The position numbers and the translations under genes are program-made. From Alisma plantago-aquatica (taxonomy: Eukaryota > Streptophyta > Magnoliopsida > Alismatales > Alismataceae), in contig OY856413.1 of NCBI GenBank assembly GCA_963693085.1, positions 108,298,501-108,362,500 on the forward strand: DNA of 64,000 nucleotides, written 5' to 3'. The notes beneath the pieces were generated by a model. That model made no database searches, was not told the DNA's origin, and saw only the letters and a list, made by a program, of their open reading frames with translations. Below, one piece after another: positions 25,588 to 37,900 of this stretch (the stretch's first letter is position 1; each line of letters begins with the position of its first letter).

Positions 25588-27279
25588 TAAGGGATATCTT
25601 CGGCCTACTACTTTGGCATGGGTTAGGCTGGCAGAAATTTATCATCTGACTACTAGCATTGTCATCATCTTCATGGAGGCTCATCCTGGTCTATGTTCCA
25701 TGCCAGTCGACTACCCTCTGTGAACTTCACCCAAGAATTGGGTTGGCTATGCCAGCCTCAAGGTGATTTTCTCCATAACTAGATCTCTCTGTTGTCTTCC
25801 CTCTACCTCCTATCAGCTCAAACGAGGGCTCGGACTATAGGTGTTGGAAAGGCAAGGAAAACTACCCCTTTAGCTTCCTCCATAAGGCCACAATGTGGAC
25901 GTGGGCTACTGCACTTGGCATTGCCATTCACCCCACTCGCATAGTACATCCATAACCACAAAGAGGGCAGATAACTCCTAGGTTGTATGATGGCATCCAA
26001 CGGCTTGGAATGTCCCACAAGCTGATCCAATATGTCGCTCTTTCCCCTCACATAATGGGTGTGTGACATCATCTTCGTCATAAAATTATACCATAAGGAT
26101 ACCAACCTTGTTACATTTTTCATGACAAAGATCATTATTTCACTATCTTCATACGGAAATAACTCTATTTAGAAACGTAAAATATATATTGAACTTTGAC
26201 CAAAGCTTTATTATCATCCTAGCTACATCCCATCAAATCTTGGTCCCAATATATCATGCTTTGACCAATCAATTAAACACCTCAAAAGGACATTAAATAA
26301 ATGGATCTTAATCATGATGTCAACATAAATCAACACTCAAATTTTACCAAAACATCTCAATGTAACTCAATCACATGGATCCATTTATATCATTAGGTAC
26401 CCAAAACCCTAAAAGTTCAGTCTATCACAAGTCTCCCCATTGGTGAGCTTGAAAGGTGGAGATTTTATTGTGGGACATGGTGTCCTGACATATGATATTG
26501 CCAAAGTGGTCAAACATGAGAAAGTGTGTATCAACAATCAACATGTATTTATAACTTTTAGGTTTGATACATTAGGATTCTCAGCACAAAAAATTGTGGA
26601 TATTCTAAAAAGTGTCAAAAAAGTTATGCATTATAATTTTATGACCCCAAGTTTATAGATGTAGTGTTTTGGAGGATTGATTTTTCCATCCAAAAGGGAC
26701 TACATGCGCAGGTTGTTGTTCGTCTAGATTCCTTTTTATTATAATTGTTTCTCCTAAGTAATTATTGAATTCATTATAAACTCACAACAGTTACAAAGAC
26801 GTCAAAAAAGGCATGAGGTTAAGTATGATGGAAGAGTAGGGGAGGAGTAGGGTGTGGGTGGGTGCTCATGATGGAGAAGGGAATGGAAGGGGTCTCAATC
26901 TTGGGCAAGCTTGGGAAAAGATAATTGATCTGGGGGGAATAAGTTTGATGGGATGAGGACTTCATATGGTAGAAGTCCAAGAATATGAGGAGACACCAGG
27001 TGGTGAGGGAACATAAATATGTTGTCAGAAATAGGGTTCATGTTCCAAGTTGTGGCGATGAGGGGCCTGATAGATGTGGATAACATGGGGGACTCTTAGG
27101 TACAAGCAATGGCAAACAATGATTTCATAGATGTGGAAGCTACCATTAGAACACCACACCTCTAAATCCTGAAAGGAAGCCCTAACACTTATGAAAGGAA
27201 AGTCGTAGAGAAAATGGTTGGTAAATTGAGTGAAAACCCAATAGTTGATAAAATGACAATAAGGAATCTACTTGTAGAT
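25588..27279. other. No recognised gene
   Basis: Contains a 105-codon minus-strand frame (26135-25818) and a 72-codon plus-strand frame (26440-26658), neither with a domain I recognise nor good start context. About 26660-27280 may be the untranslated leader and N-terminal part of ORF1 of the LINE that follows. Confidence 0.35.
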
Positions 27280-30200
27280 TGATGAGGTTTTTTCATTGAG
27301 AAGTTGTTCAAAGACTAACCACCATTTAGTTTTGTTACCCTCAGATAGATGGAAGGTTTACTAGCTCTATAGATTGTACTAGAGTCTGAGGATGAACTAA
27401 CATGACCATGGTGCAATGTGGTGGTGGTGTGGTTGTTAGGGACAAAATTTGGATATTTGACTTTTTTGGATAGAGTGAAATTATTTCCGAACATTAAGGG
27501 AAGATTCAATATGTTTGAGCTTGAGATGGGACACTTTGTGTTGCAATATTCATGTTAGCAGGATTTTGATAGAGTTTAAACTAGATGCCCCTAGAAATTA
27601 TTTAGTTGTAATGTGGTGGTATGGGAATGGTACCTGATATTCGAACCAAAGGAGGAATCTCTGACTTCATTGTGACATGGGTAAGGGTTTTGAATCTCCC
27701 TCTACATTTTTAAGTTTTGACTATGTTCAAGTATATAGGATTAGCATTGGGAAGCCTTATTAAGGTGGCTTCTCACACAGAAAGTACATCACTCAACAAG
27801 TTTCCAAGGCTTTCAGTGGAAGTAGACACTACAAAGCATCTATTATCTTCAATACTGATTAATGATGTTGAGTATGAGGTTATCTATGAGGGGTTTATGT
27901 GGGCATGTGTTAAGTGTGGCATGGAGGGATAGACATCAAAGAACTACATAAGCCCTAAGGAAGAAGGAGTACAAAAATCGTCTATCAAATATGGAAATGA
28001 ATGTGGGGAGAAGGACAATGGGAGAGAAGACTCATAAGGGTGGAAAACTTAAAGGTAGAAGGGAGGGTACATAAGGTGCAATGAAACTCAAAGAGGTACC
28101 TCCACAGACACAAATAACAAATTCTTTGGGCTAGATGTCAAGGAGGATGGGGAAGCACATGATGGCAGGAGTGGGACATAGGTCATCAATGAGGTGCATG
28201 CAACTTAGAAGAGACCAACTAAAGTGTGGAAAAATATGAAGAACACATCTAGAGTGATGGAGGGAGACAATACCAGGATGATAGTTGGTGATAGTACGTA
28301 CATTATAATGACAAAAAATTAGTAAGTAAAAGTAGAGTGTGTTTTGTCGAGGAACAAGGGGATGCACAACATTCTAAACCTGAATATCAATGATGTTGTT
28401 AATATGGTTGTGGTTGAGGATGTTGAGGAAACTAAGATGGTGATAGAGGAACCGGTCCCATAATGTTTAGCAGATAAACAAATTGTTACATTGAGTATGA
28501 AGAAAAGAAAATCTAGTAGGGAACCAACAAAGAAGGATACAACATTGATATTGGGGAGAATTGTCAATGGAAACAACTAAAAAATGAAGAGTAGGGAAAC
28601 CTAAGTCGACAACACCACTAGAACAGTTGACGATGAATGTGTGTATAGAACCAACTAGAGAAATTGCAAGCAAGTTTTCTTAGGGTCCATATACCAACTA
28701 TACCTCATGCAAATGAGGGCAAAGCTCGAGAGAATGTAGGAGATTGTGAGGAAAAGAAGATAGGTGTGAAGGAGGCCCACATGAATATACAAGTGATGTC
28801 TTAAACGCAAACAATGTTTGCATTTCTCTAAGGTTATATTTGTTGTGAACTTATTGTGTTAGAACGTAAGGGGTATATGAAAAGATGATGCATGCAATGT
28901 GTTGAGGGATATAATGAGAGAGAGATAGAGAGAGTAAACCCCTACTATTGTAGCCATTCTAGAGCCCAGAATTAGCTTATTGTTTTCTTTAAGGACAATG
29001 AAGAAGTTGCATTTTACTTGCTAACACCATGTCAAAGCTTATGGTTTTGTTGGTGGTATATGGGTGTGCTGGAAGGTAAAGGAGTGGACATTACAAATTC
29101 ATTGCAGTCATAGACAGTTCATCACTTGCAAAATTAACAGCATGTTTGTGGTCACCTTTGTTTATGCCATCCCCTATATTTCTGTGAGGCAGTTGTTGTG
29201 GAGACACATTGTGGAGTTGAGTAAGGATATAAATGACCCATGGGTGGTCAAGGTGATTTCAATACCACTATGCTACCTAGTAAAAAATACAGAGGTGATA
29301 GGTATAATTTCAATGAAGCTAGAGTGTTCAATTATAGTCTTTCTGATCTTGGTTTCTCAAGCATGTGTTACACATATAAATATGGGAGCTTCTAGGAGAG
29401 ACTATATAGGATGGTTGCTAATGATAAGTTTATTCTTCAATTTCCACACTTGATCATAGAACATCTACCCCGTGTGACTTTGGATCATTGTCCCATTATG
29501 ATGAACATGGTGAAATAGGTGCGGATGCAAATAAGAACCATTACAAAGGTGTCATGGAATGAGGAAGCTGATTTCAAGAACATATTGGCCCACCACATGA
29601 TGGATTTGTATAGCTTCTATACTAATTTCATGGATCCAAGCAACATATATCAAAGTGGGATAGGCAAACACAGTAAAGGAAGTGCCACAATAGGAGATAG
29701 GCAAACACAGTAAAGGAAGTGCCACAATAGGAGGAGATTGATCAAAACCATCACACAACTACAATATATTTTGGCTAAAAGGTATGATTAAATATAATGA
29801 TAAGATTTGTATTGATATGTATGTAGAGTTCTAAGTGTTAATCAATAAGGAGGAAGTGGACCGGAAATAGAAAGCTCACATTAATTGATTGAATAATGGT
29901 GACAATAATACCAAGTTCTATCAAACCAAGGTGAATCATCGAAGAAGAAGAAACACCATAACTAAACTCTAGAATTTGGAAGGCGATTGCATAATTGAGG
30001 ATCTTGACATCATGACCATGATTGTTGAACATTTTGGGAAGGTCATGACTGATCCTAGAGGATGGGGCAACAACTATTTATTAGAAGTATATGGAGAATT
30101 TTATCAACTCAATCGATATGAAAAGGTAGTGATAGTGGATGTACCATCTTGTGAGGAGGTTTTGAAGGTATTGTAGAGTATGAAACTATACAATGTGGTG

Positions 30201-31112
30201 GGTCCAGATGGAGTCAATGCTCTCTTTTTGTAGAATAATTGGAATATGGTGGGTGGATCTTAAGTGAGGATGATTCAAGAGGCTTTAGCAAGGACATTGA
30301 TTGCGTATGATACCTTCAACTCAACAATTGTTCTCATACTAGAGGTTGTGAATCTAGAATAGTGTGAAAAGTAAAGAATTGTATCTCTAAATACTATTAC
30401 CTTTAAGCTTGCATCAAAAATAGTTGTTGAAAGGCTAAAAAAGTTTCCTCTGGAGTGGATTTCACCTAAACAAAGTAGTTTTGTGTGCGGTAGGAGAATC
30501 ATCAAAAATAGTGTATTGGTGTAGGATTTGATTAATGGCATGAACAATAATCATGGGGCTAAAACTATATATTTTAAAGTGGATCATATAAAATCTTATC
30601 ACAAAATGTCATGTAGTTTTATTCGGGATAATTTGAATCAAGTATTCCTCCCGATGAACATTAGGAACTACATAATGAACTCTATCACTGGAGGTACTAC
30701 TTCTATAGTTGGAATGGAAATCACTCTAGGACCTTTAAAGAGAGCAATGGGCTGAGGCAAGGTGACTCATTATCACCTTACTTATCAATGCTTTGTCTAG
30801 AGAGATTAAGCCTGATGATCCAGGAAATAGTAAAGATAAAAGGTGGAAGTTGATTGCAATAGGAAGATCTCGTGTATCCATTGCACATGTGTGTTTTGAA
30901 GATGCTCTAATTTGATTTGGCAGGGCAAGAAAAATCAAATGAAGGTGGTCAAGGACTATTTTAAAAATTTTCAAAGGGCATCTATGCAAGTAATGTCTAT
31001 AGTTAAAACTCAGATTTTCTTCTCCATAAGCATGTCAATGATGACCATTCAAAGTATCCGAGCTATGCACAAGTATCAAGTTACTAATAGTCGTGGTTGC
31101 TACCTTGGTGTA
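27280..31112 (+). pseudogene. LINE-1 type element, 5' segment (ORF1, endonuclease, RT)
   Basis: ORF1: VVVWLLGTKFGYLTFLDRV at about 27420 and LSVEVDTTKHLLSSILINDV at about 27810, followed by ACVKCGMEG (about 27903), are the DUF4283 and zinc-knuckle parts. ORF2: NVRGI-type endonuclease start near 28865; a long open stretch at 29064-29453; then RT blocks LEGDCIIED (about 29970), NVVGPDGVNALF (about 30195), LKKFPLEWISPKQSSFVCGR (about 30440), GLRQGDSLSPYLSMLCLERL split over frames at about 30750, FEDALI in place of the usual FADDLI (about 30896), and KYQVTNSRGCYLGV at about 31070. The text stops at YLGV where the Athila-like element is inserted and continues at 43175. Numerous stops. A 39-bp tandem duplication occurs at about 29658-29735. 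Confidence 0.78.
31108..31112. other. Target-site duplication gtgta (left)
   Basis: Identical to 43170-43174. The interrupted LINE text reads through when one copy is removed. Five base pairs is the size made by Ty3/gypsy integrases. Confidence 0.92.
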
Positions 31113-32415
31113 TGATGTGGCTTTTTGAATGCACTAACAAATTCACTCGGGGTTTATATCCCCGAGCTTTTACCAAAACCAAGTGCAACAATACCACCCG
31201 CAAGCGGACGGATCTTATCGCAGTATAGTTGAGGATTGAACCCAAAGGACAACGTTTTTAAGAATCTTTGTCAGTTAGATCTAGCCCAAGTAAAACTAAT
31301 ATTTAGAACAATTGGTTGATTTTGGTTTGATTAAACTAATTGCAAGAAAGTAAATGCGGAATAAAAGATGGGTTTAGATCAATGATATGGAATCGCTGGG
31401 ATGGTACCGGGTTTGACCACCGCTACGCACACAAACATACTCTTTTGCAAACAATCCAGGCACGATATAACACTCCAAATAGAGCTACTGCAGAACTCCC
31501 CATACGGGCGTTAGGTCCGCGTAAGCATCACCATAGGCAGCTGATTTCTCATCGCCATCCGGATCACATGTCTTACGGCTCTGAAGATACAGAAATCCAC
31601 GGAGGTTGTGAACCCCCCATACGGGCGTTAGGCGCACAGAAGCGTCACCGAAGGCTAGATGGCTCGTCCCCTCGCGGATCATACACTTACGACCTCGATG
31701 AAATCCCATCCTATTTCTAGTTTGGGAGTCAGCCGCGTTAACCGATAAACAAGCAGGAAGGTGACATGCGAGCAAACATCGACGTTTAGCAAGATGATGC
31801 AAAATCCAACTAAGGTTGTGAACCCCCTATACAGGCGTTAGGCGCACAGAAGCTTCACCGAAGGCTAGATGGCTCGTCCCCTCGCGGATCATACACTTAC
31901 TACCTCAAGGAACCCATCGGAAGTTATCATCAAGGGTCAAACATGCTAAACGACGTTCCAACCCATGCCTTGAAGTTATCGCAACATAGGAACCCATGCA
32001 TTGAAGTTATCGCAACATAGGGAGCACAAAGATGAAAACACGCACATAACCAACCTACAAGCTTAACGATAAATGACGAAATGAAGAGTTATATACATTG
32101 CCTTGGAAAGTTCAACAAAAGAACATGGTTTGCATGGGCAGCGGGGCTAGTCCCCGCACCCCAGTGAAAGAGGACTACTCGCTCATGATACGAGATACAA
32201 GAAGGATAGGAGAGAAAGATAGATCCGCCATGAGCTCGGTGTAGAGGGTGGACGCAGCTCGGTGAAGAAGATGCGCTCCTTGCGCCGTCTTCTTCCTCTT
32301 CTTGGCCTCCTTGGACGCAACACCAGCGGTAGATGGAGTGGAACTTGATCGGTGTGGTGCTCTGGCAGCCTCTCGGCGTCCGGAACCGATGCCTCGAAAT
32401 GGGGACCCTGGGGGT

Positions 32416-32425
32416 CTATTTATAG
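32416..32425 (-). promoter_or_regulatory. TATA box in 3' LTR
   Basis: The minus strand reads ctataaatag followed by acccccaggg. It lies directly downstream of the U3 repeat region in element orientation. Confidence 0.8.
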
Positions 32426-32474
32426 TTTCAGATCTGATCCCAAATGGTTTGGGTGAGTTGCTGGAAATATCTTC

Positions 32475-33330
32475 TCCAAACGGTTTGGAGACCGTTTGGG
32501 CGTCAAACGGTCTTGGGACCGTTTGGGCGCCAAACGGTCTTGAGACCGCTTGGGCACCAAACGGTCTTGAGACCGTTTGGGCATCAAACGGTTTGGAGGT
32601 CGTTTGAGCGCCAAACGGTCTTTCTTTGATCGATCCTGGCTTTAGTTCTTCAATCGATCCTTGCGCTTGCATCGAACGGTCTTGGGACCGCGCGGGACCA
32701 AACGGTCTTGGGACCGCGCGGGACCAAACGGTCTTGGGACCGTTTGGGACCAAACGGTCTTGGGACCGCATGGGACCAAACGACCTTGAGACCGCATGGG
32801 ACCAAACGGCCTTGAGACCGCATGGGACCAAACGGCCTTGAGACCGCATGGGACCAAACGGTCTTGAGACCGCATGGGACCAAACGGTCTTGAGACCGCA
32901 TGGGACCAAACGGTCTTGAGACCGCATGGGACCAAACGGTCTTGAGACTGCATGGGACCAAACGGTCTTGAGACCGCATGGGACCAAACCGCCTTGAGAC
33001 CGCATGGGACCAAACGGTCTTGAGACCGCATGGGACCAAACGGTCTTGAGACCGCATGGGACCAAACCGTCTTGAGACCGCATGGGACCAAACAGTCTTG
33101 GGACCGCATGGGACCAAACGGTCTTGAGACCGCATGGGACCAAACGGTCTTGGGACCGCATGGGACCAAACGGTCTTGAGACCGCATGGGACCAAACGGT
33201 CTTGAGACCGCATGGGACCAAACGGTCTTGAGACCGCATGGACTTCTTGGGCAACTGGTTTCGTCTTGTTCTTTGTGTATTCCAGCAAACGGTCTTGAGA
33301 CCGCATGGATCCAAATGGTCTTGAGACCGT
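32475..33330. repeat. 26-bp dyad tandem array in U3 of 3' LTR
   Basis: The core array at about 32672-33240 has 22 head-to-tail units of 26 bp, consensus core CGGTCTTGAGACCG, in which CGGTCT and AGACCG pair around a 2-bp centre. Variants include ggccttgag, ggtcttggg and gcgcggg. Looser copies with different spacing extend on both sides (32475-32620 and 33286-33330). Because the unit has no stop in any minus frame, it yields long artificial frames (up to 379 codons) of the same 26-residue repeat. Confidence 0.93.
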
Positions 33331-33508
33331 TTGCATGGAGTTGCCTGCTACACCTGCATAAAATGAAAGATATTTAGTTAAAACCTTGAATATTGAATCA
33401 CTGAGTAGTTTTGTGCATTATGATTCATATTAGGGTAAAAAGATGTGGAATAGATATTGAATTGTTCCAAAAAGGTAATTGAAAATCATGATGAGTATGC
33501 ACTCATCA

Positions 33509-33524
33509 AAACACCCCGAACTTA
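33509..33524 (-). promoter_or_regulatory. Polypurine-tract region
   Basis: The minus strand reads agttcggggtgttt immediately before the 3' LTR start (TGATGAGT), preceded by cgaggacgagcaa, a combination frequent upstream of 3' LTRs in this lineage. It would prime plus-strand DNA synthesis. The tract is not a pure purine run, so the exact cleavage site is uncertain. Confidence 0.6.
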
Positions 33525-34976
33525 AATCGTTGCTCGTCCTCGAGTAACATAAAATTTGAAACTGTTGCCTGATGGAATACTTTCGATCCGTGTGATTTCT
33601 TCATCTTCACATCACAAATGTTTTCTTTTTGCTCAGTATGAGTGAGTACCTCAACTTCCTGGGACCACGAAACACGTCTTTCCATAGCTTCGTTCCTGAG
33701 TTCGTTTCCCAACAACGCTTCCTCCCCGCCTTTTCCAACACCAAGCATGTCGAAGAGTTTTGTAGGAGTTCAGAGATACCCGTAGAATCGACAAGTATGC
33801 ATTTGATCTGACACTGGTGTAGTTCAGGATGGTAGGGCATGTATTGTGCCCTTAGGTAGAAAAAGGAGTGAAAGGTGGTATGGAAAGAAGAAGTAAATCT
33901 CTCCTCTATTCGACTCGAGATTTTTATTTGTTTTGCAATTTCATTTATTGCATATTTTTTTGTGTGCGCTATGGCATCTTTTGTTGCAGATCTCTCCTCT
34001 ATTCGACTCGAGATTACATTTATTTTGTGTGCACTTTGGCATCTTTTTATTGCAGATCTCTCCTCTATTCGACTCGAGATTGCATTTTTGGTGGTACGCC
34101 CCTATTTATTGGAAGGGGTATGGAAGAAGCGGATATGGGGAAAGTGGCGTGCCACCCCGAACTTAAGGTTTGGCACAAGTTTGGCTATTTTGGTGGTATT
34201 TATGGATGGAGGGATACGAAGATGATAGAAGAAGTGTAGAAGAGAGTTCAGATCATGATGCAACTTGATTTATAATTCAAAACCGGGTTATTCTCTTTGT
34301 CATACTCTTCTCAAATAATGACTTGATGCGGATCCGGTGGGGTTTCTGAGCCATTGTTCCACTAGTCAGTTAGGAAGTGCGACGTGTTTGATCCCTATCA
34401 GTTTGACAGATACTTATCATTATGTAAAAAGAATTATGATGTTAGGAATCATAAGTTTCACAGGATGATATCAGGCAAGTTTCAAAAGTCAGTCCTCTTG
34501 AGGATTTGCTTCGAATAAGGAGGATGTTATGATAGAAGATGCAGAGCAAAAAGTTAGTTACGTTTTTATCAACAAAAGACAAAATTTCATCAGGTATCTG
34601 TTCAAAATTTTGAAAACTTTTATGATAGAGACATATTGAATATGAAAAGAGGGTGTGTATGTGGAAGTGGAATACGTACCACCCACCCTCCACCCCGAAC
34701 TTAGAGATTTGCTCGTCCTCAAGCAAACCCTAAATTCAAGATGGAGGGGAAAGGAAACACCAGGTATGACTGCCGAGAATGAATTCGTTCTGATCAGCAC
34801 CAATCCGATCTCGTGTCCTGAAAGAAAAACTCTCTCATAAGGCAAATTTTATTTAAGGAAAATTTAACTATAAGGAACAAAATTTGAAAAGGAGAAGTAA
34901 AATAGATTTATTGGTCGGGTTGCCTCCCGACAAGCACCTTTGTTTTATGTCGATGGCTCGACACAGTTCTTCGAAA
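33525..34976 (-). other. Non-coding region between pol and 3' LTR
   Basis: About 1.45 kb without a gene. It holds two more copies of the tract-like motif ccaccccgaactta (at about 34152 and 34690, the second again followed by a tgctcgtcct-type block) and three copies of tctcctctattcgactcgag (33899, 33991, 34057). Athila elements often carry an envelope-like frame here; none is visible. Short frames (up to about 125 codons) are repeat translations. Confidence 0.7.
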
Positions 34977-37900
34977 TTATGGTGGGTCCTTTGGATTGCT
35001 GAATTCCAACATTATTTTGGTGCCTTTGTCAGCTGGTGTGAAGTATCTTTTCAAGCGGTGACCATTTGCTATAAATTCACCAGACCCGTCGCTCCATAAA
35101 GAGAAAGCACCATGCGGAGAGATGCTTTTGACGATGTAAGGTCCGCACCAATGTGAGCGGAGTTTTCCTGGGAACAATTTTAATCTGGAGTTGAAAACTA
35201 GAACTTGGTCTCCCACTCGTATGTCTTTTTGTTTCAGATGTCCATCATGCCAGAGTTTTGTACGTTCTTTGTAGATTCGTGCATTCTCATAGGCTGTCAT
35301 TCTGAGTTCATCCAGCTCATGGAGTTGCAGAATTCTGGCTTGACCCGCTTGTTTCATATCGAAGTTTATTTGTTTAATTGCCCACCATGCCTTATGTTCA
35401 AGTTCGACTGGCAGGTGTCAACTCTTTCCATATATCAATCGAAAAGGGGTAGTCCCAAGGGGAGTCTTATAAGCAGTGTGATAAGCCCATAAGGCGTCGT
35501 TGATTTTTGTCGCCCAATCTTTTCGATTACGTCCAACGGTTTTCTCAAGGATAGCCTTAAGTTGTCGGTTGGAGACCTCTACCTGTCCACTGGTTTGTGG
35601 ATGATAAGGCGAAGCTATCTTGTGTGAGACGCCATATTTTCGTAGAAGATCTTCAAGGCTTCTTTCAATGAAGTGGGATCCTCCGTCAAATATCACGGTT
35701 CTCGGCACTCCAAACCATGGGAAGATAATATCTTTGAATAGTTTGATGACTGGTTTTGAATCACAAGTGACGGTTGGTATAGCTTCAACCCATTTGGAGA
35801 CGTAGTCCACCGCCACAAGGATGTAAGAGAATCCATTAGAAGATGGGAATGGCCCCATATAGTCCACTCCCCAGACGTCAAATATCTCGACTTCTTGCCA
35901 TAGATTCAATGGCATTTTGTCTCTCTTGGTTATATTGCCAGCTCTTTGACACTTATCACATGATATGACAAAATCATAACAGTCCTTGGATAAAGTTGGC
36001 CAGAAAAATCCACATTGCAAAACTTTTAAGGCAGTCTTTTTAGAGCTCATATGCCCACCCACGGGTCCTGAGTGGCATTGTTCCAAAATAGAATGGGCTT
36101 CTTCTTCGGCGACACAACGTCTATACAATCCATCTGCACAGAGTTTGAAAAGATATGGTTCATCCCAATAATAATGCTTCACATCATGCATAAATTTCTT
36201 CAGAGCGTTCCCGGTGTATTGAGGATGGATGACTTCGGCGGCAAGGTAGTTTACTAAGTCTGAATACCATGGTTCGAATCCTGAGACTCTCATAAGCTGA
36301 TCATCTGGTAGAGAGTCGTTTATCGGAATCCCTTCAGCATCCAGAGTGTGGATGCGACTCAGGTGATCTGCCACGACATTCTCCGTCCCTTTTTTATCTC
36401 TTATTTCAAGGTCAAATTCTTGTAGAAGGAGTATCCATCTGATCAGCCTTGGCTTAGCATCCTTCTTTGTCATAAGATAACGGATAGCAGCATGGTCAGT
36501 GTAAACGATTACCTTCGAACCAGTAAGGTAGGATCTGAATTTGTCGAAAGCATAAATGACTGCTAAAAGCTCCTTTTCAGTAGTAGCATAATTCCTTTGA
36601 GCTTCGTCGAGGGTCTTTGATGCATAATAGATCACATAATGTTTCTTCTCTATGTATTGTCCTAAGACAGCACCCACCGCGTAATCACTGGCATCACACA
36701 TAATTTCAAAGGGGTGGTCCCAATCGGGAGCTCTAATGATGGGAGTAGTTGTAAGGGCTTTCTTCAGCATATCAAAACTTTTGACGCATTCTTCATTGAA
36801 ATTGAAATCAGCATCCTTTAAAAGTAGATTAGTCATCGGCTTCGTTATCTTGGAAAAATCACGTATAAACCTTCTATAGAATCCAGCGTGACCAAGGAAT
36901 GCACGAACTTCTTTTACATTTGTGGGGATTGCCAGTTTAGAGATGACTTCTATCTTGGCCTTATCAACTTCAATTCCTTTATTACTAACCTTGTGGCCCA
37001 AGACGATGCCTTCCTTTACCATAAAGTGGCATTTCTCCCAATTTAGCACCAGATGTGCTTTTGCACAACGTTTGAGGACCATGGAGAGATGCTTAAGACA
37101 AGAATCAAAGGAGTCACCATATACGGAAAAATCGTCCATGAAAACCTCCATTTCAGTAAGCCCTGCAAAAATGGCAGTCATGCAACGTTGAAAAGTTGCA
37201 GGGGCATTACACAGACCAAAAGGCATTCTTTTAAAAGCATATGTCCCGAAGGGACAGGTGAAAGTTGTTTTTTCTTGATCATCTGGATGTATGGGGATCT
37301 GATAGAATCCAAAGAAACCGTCCAGGTAACAGAAATATTCTTGATGGGCCAATCTTTCCAAAACTTGATCGAGGAAGGGCATAGGAAAATGATCCTTCCG
37401 AGTGGCCTTGTTTAATTTTCTATAATCAATACACATCCTCCACCCAGTCACTGTTCGGGTGGGGATGAGCTCATTGTTTTCATTTCTTGTGACAGTAGTA
37501 CCTCCTTTCTTGGGTACAACATGAACTGGGCTCACCCATGGTGAGTCTGATATCAGGTATATTATTCTAGCTGTAAGGAGTTTGATGATCTCATGACGGA
37601 CCACTTCCTTCATATTCGGGTTCAACTTTCGTTGATGCTCGATCGTTGGCTTATGGTCTTCCATCATGGGGATTCTGTGCATGCATAAGGCTTGACCGAC
37701 CCCTGTGAGGTCACTCATTTTGTAGCCTATGGTTTTCTTGCTCTCCTTTAATACCTCCAGAAGTTGCTCTTCTTTTTTGGTCGTCAAACTAGAGTTAATA
37801 ATGACAGGACAAACTTTGAGATCGTCTAAAAACATATACTTCAGCCCTTCAGGTAGGGGCTTCATTTCAGGAGGTTCTGGTTTTTCACTGATTTCTTTTG

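Larger units (their letters stand above)
31113..33508 (-). repeat. 3' LTR of the Athila-like element (2,396 bp)
   Basis: In element orientation it starts at 33508 with TGATGAGT and ends at 31113 with CACATCA. U3 (33508 to about 32390) holds the 26-bp dyad array; the TATA box is at 32416-32425. R/U5 (about 32390-31113) contains three copies of a block beginning ccatacgggcgttagg (near 31499, 31616, and as cctatacaggcgttagg near 31826) and a roughly 31-bp doublet (31957-32020). From 31113 to the TATA box it differs from the other LTR at 13 positions by eye in 1,303 bp, without indels. A 19-bp deletion relative to the other LTR lies near 32640 between ggcttt repeats. Confidence 0.93.

Noticed and set aside
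25818..26135. 105-codon minus-strand frame as a host gene
   Set aside because: No domain, no supporting context and a length expected by chance in this window.
31338..31720. 126-codon frame present in both LTRs (also 41008-41388)
   Set aside because: It lies in the R/U5 leader, has no recognised domain, and contains the triplicated non-coding block.
32672..33240. Possible CRISPR array (regular palindromic repeats)
   Set aside because: Units are directly adjacent with no unique spacers, and the context is an LTR in plant DNA.
32175..33314. 379-codon minus-strand frame and several overlapping frames of 181-228 codons in the LTR arrays
   Set aside because: They are translations of the 26-bp tandem unit, open in all frames; the same applies at 42252-42997. 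No domain, and they lie mostly upstream of the promoter.
34977..35357. Separate small gene downstream of pol
   Set aside because: It is in the same frame as pol and carries the integrase C-terminal region; it is separated only by the TGA at 35418-35420.
36260..36285. tRNA-like B-box text (ggttcgaatcc)
   Set aside because: It lies within pol coding sequence with no acceptor stem or anticodon arm around it.
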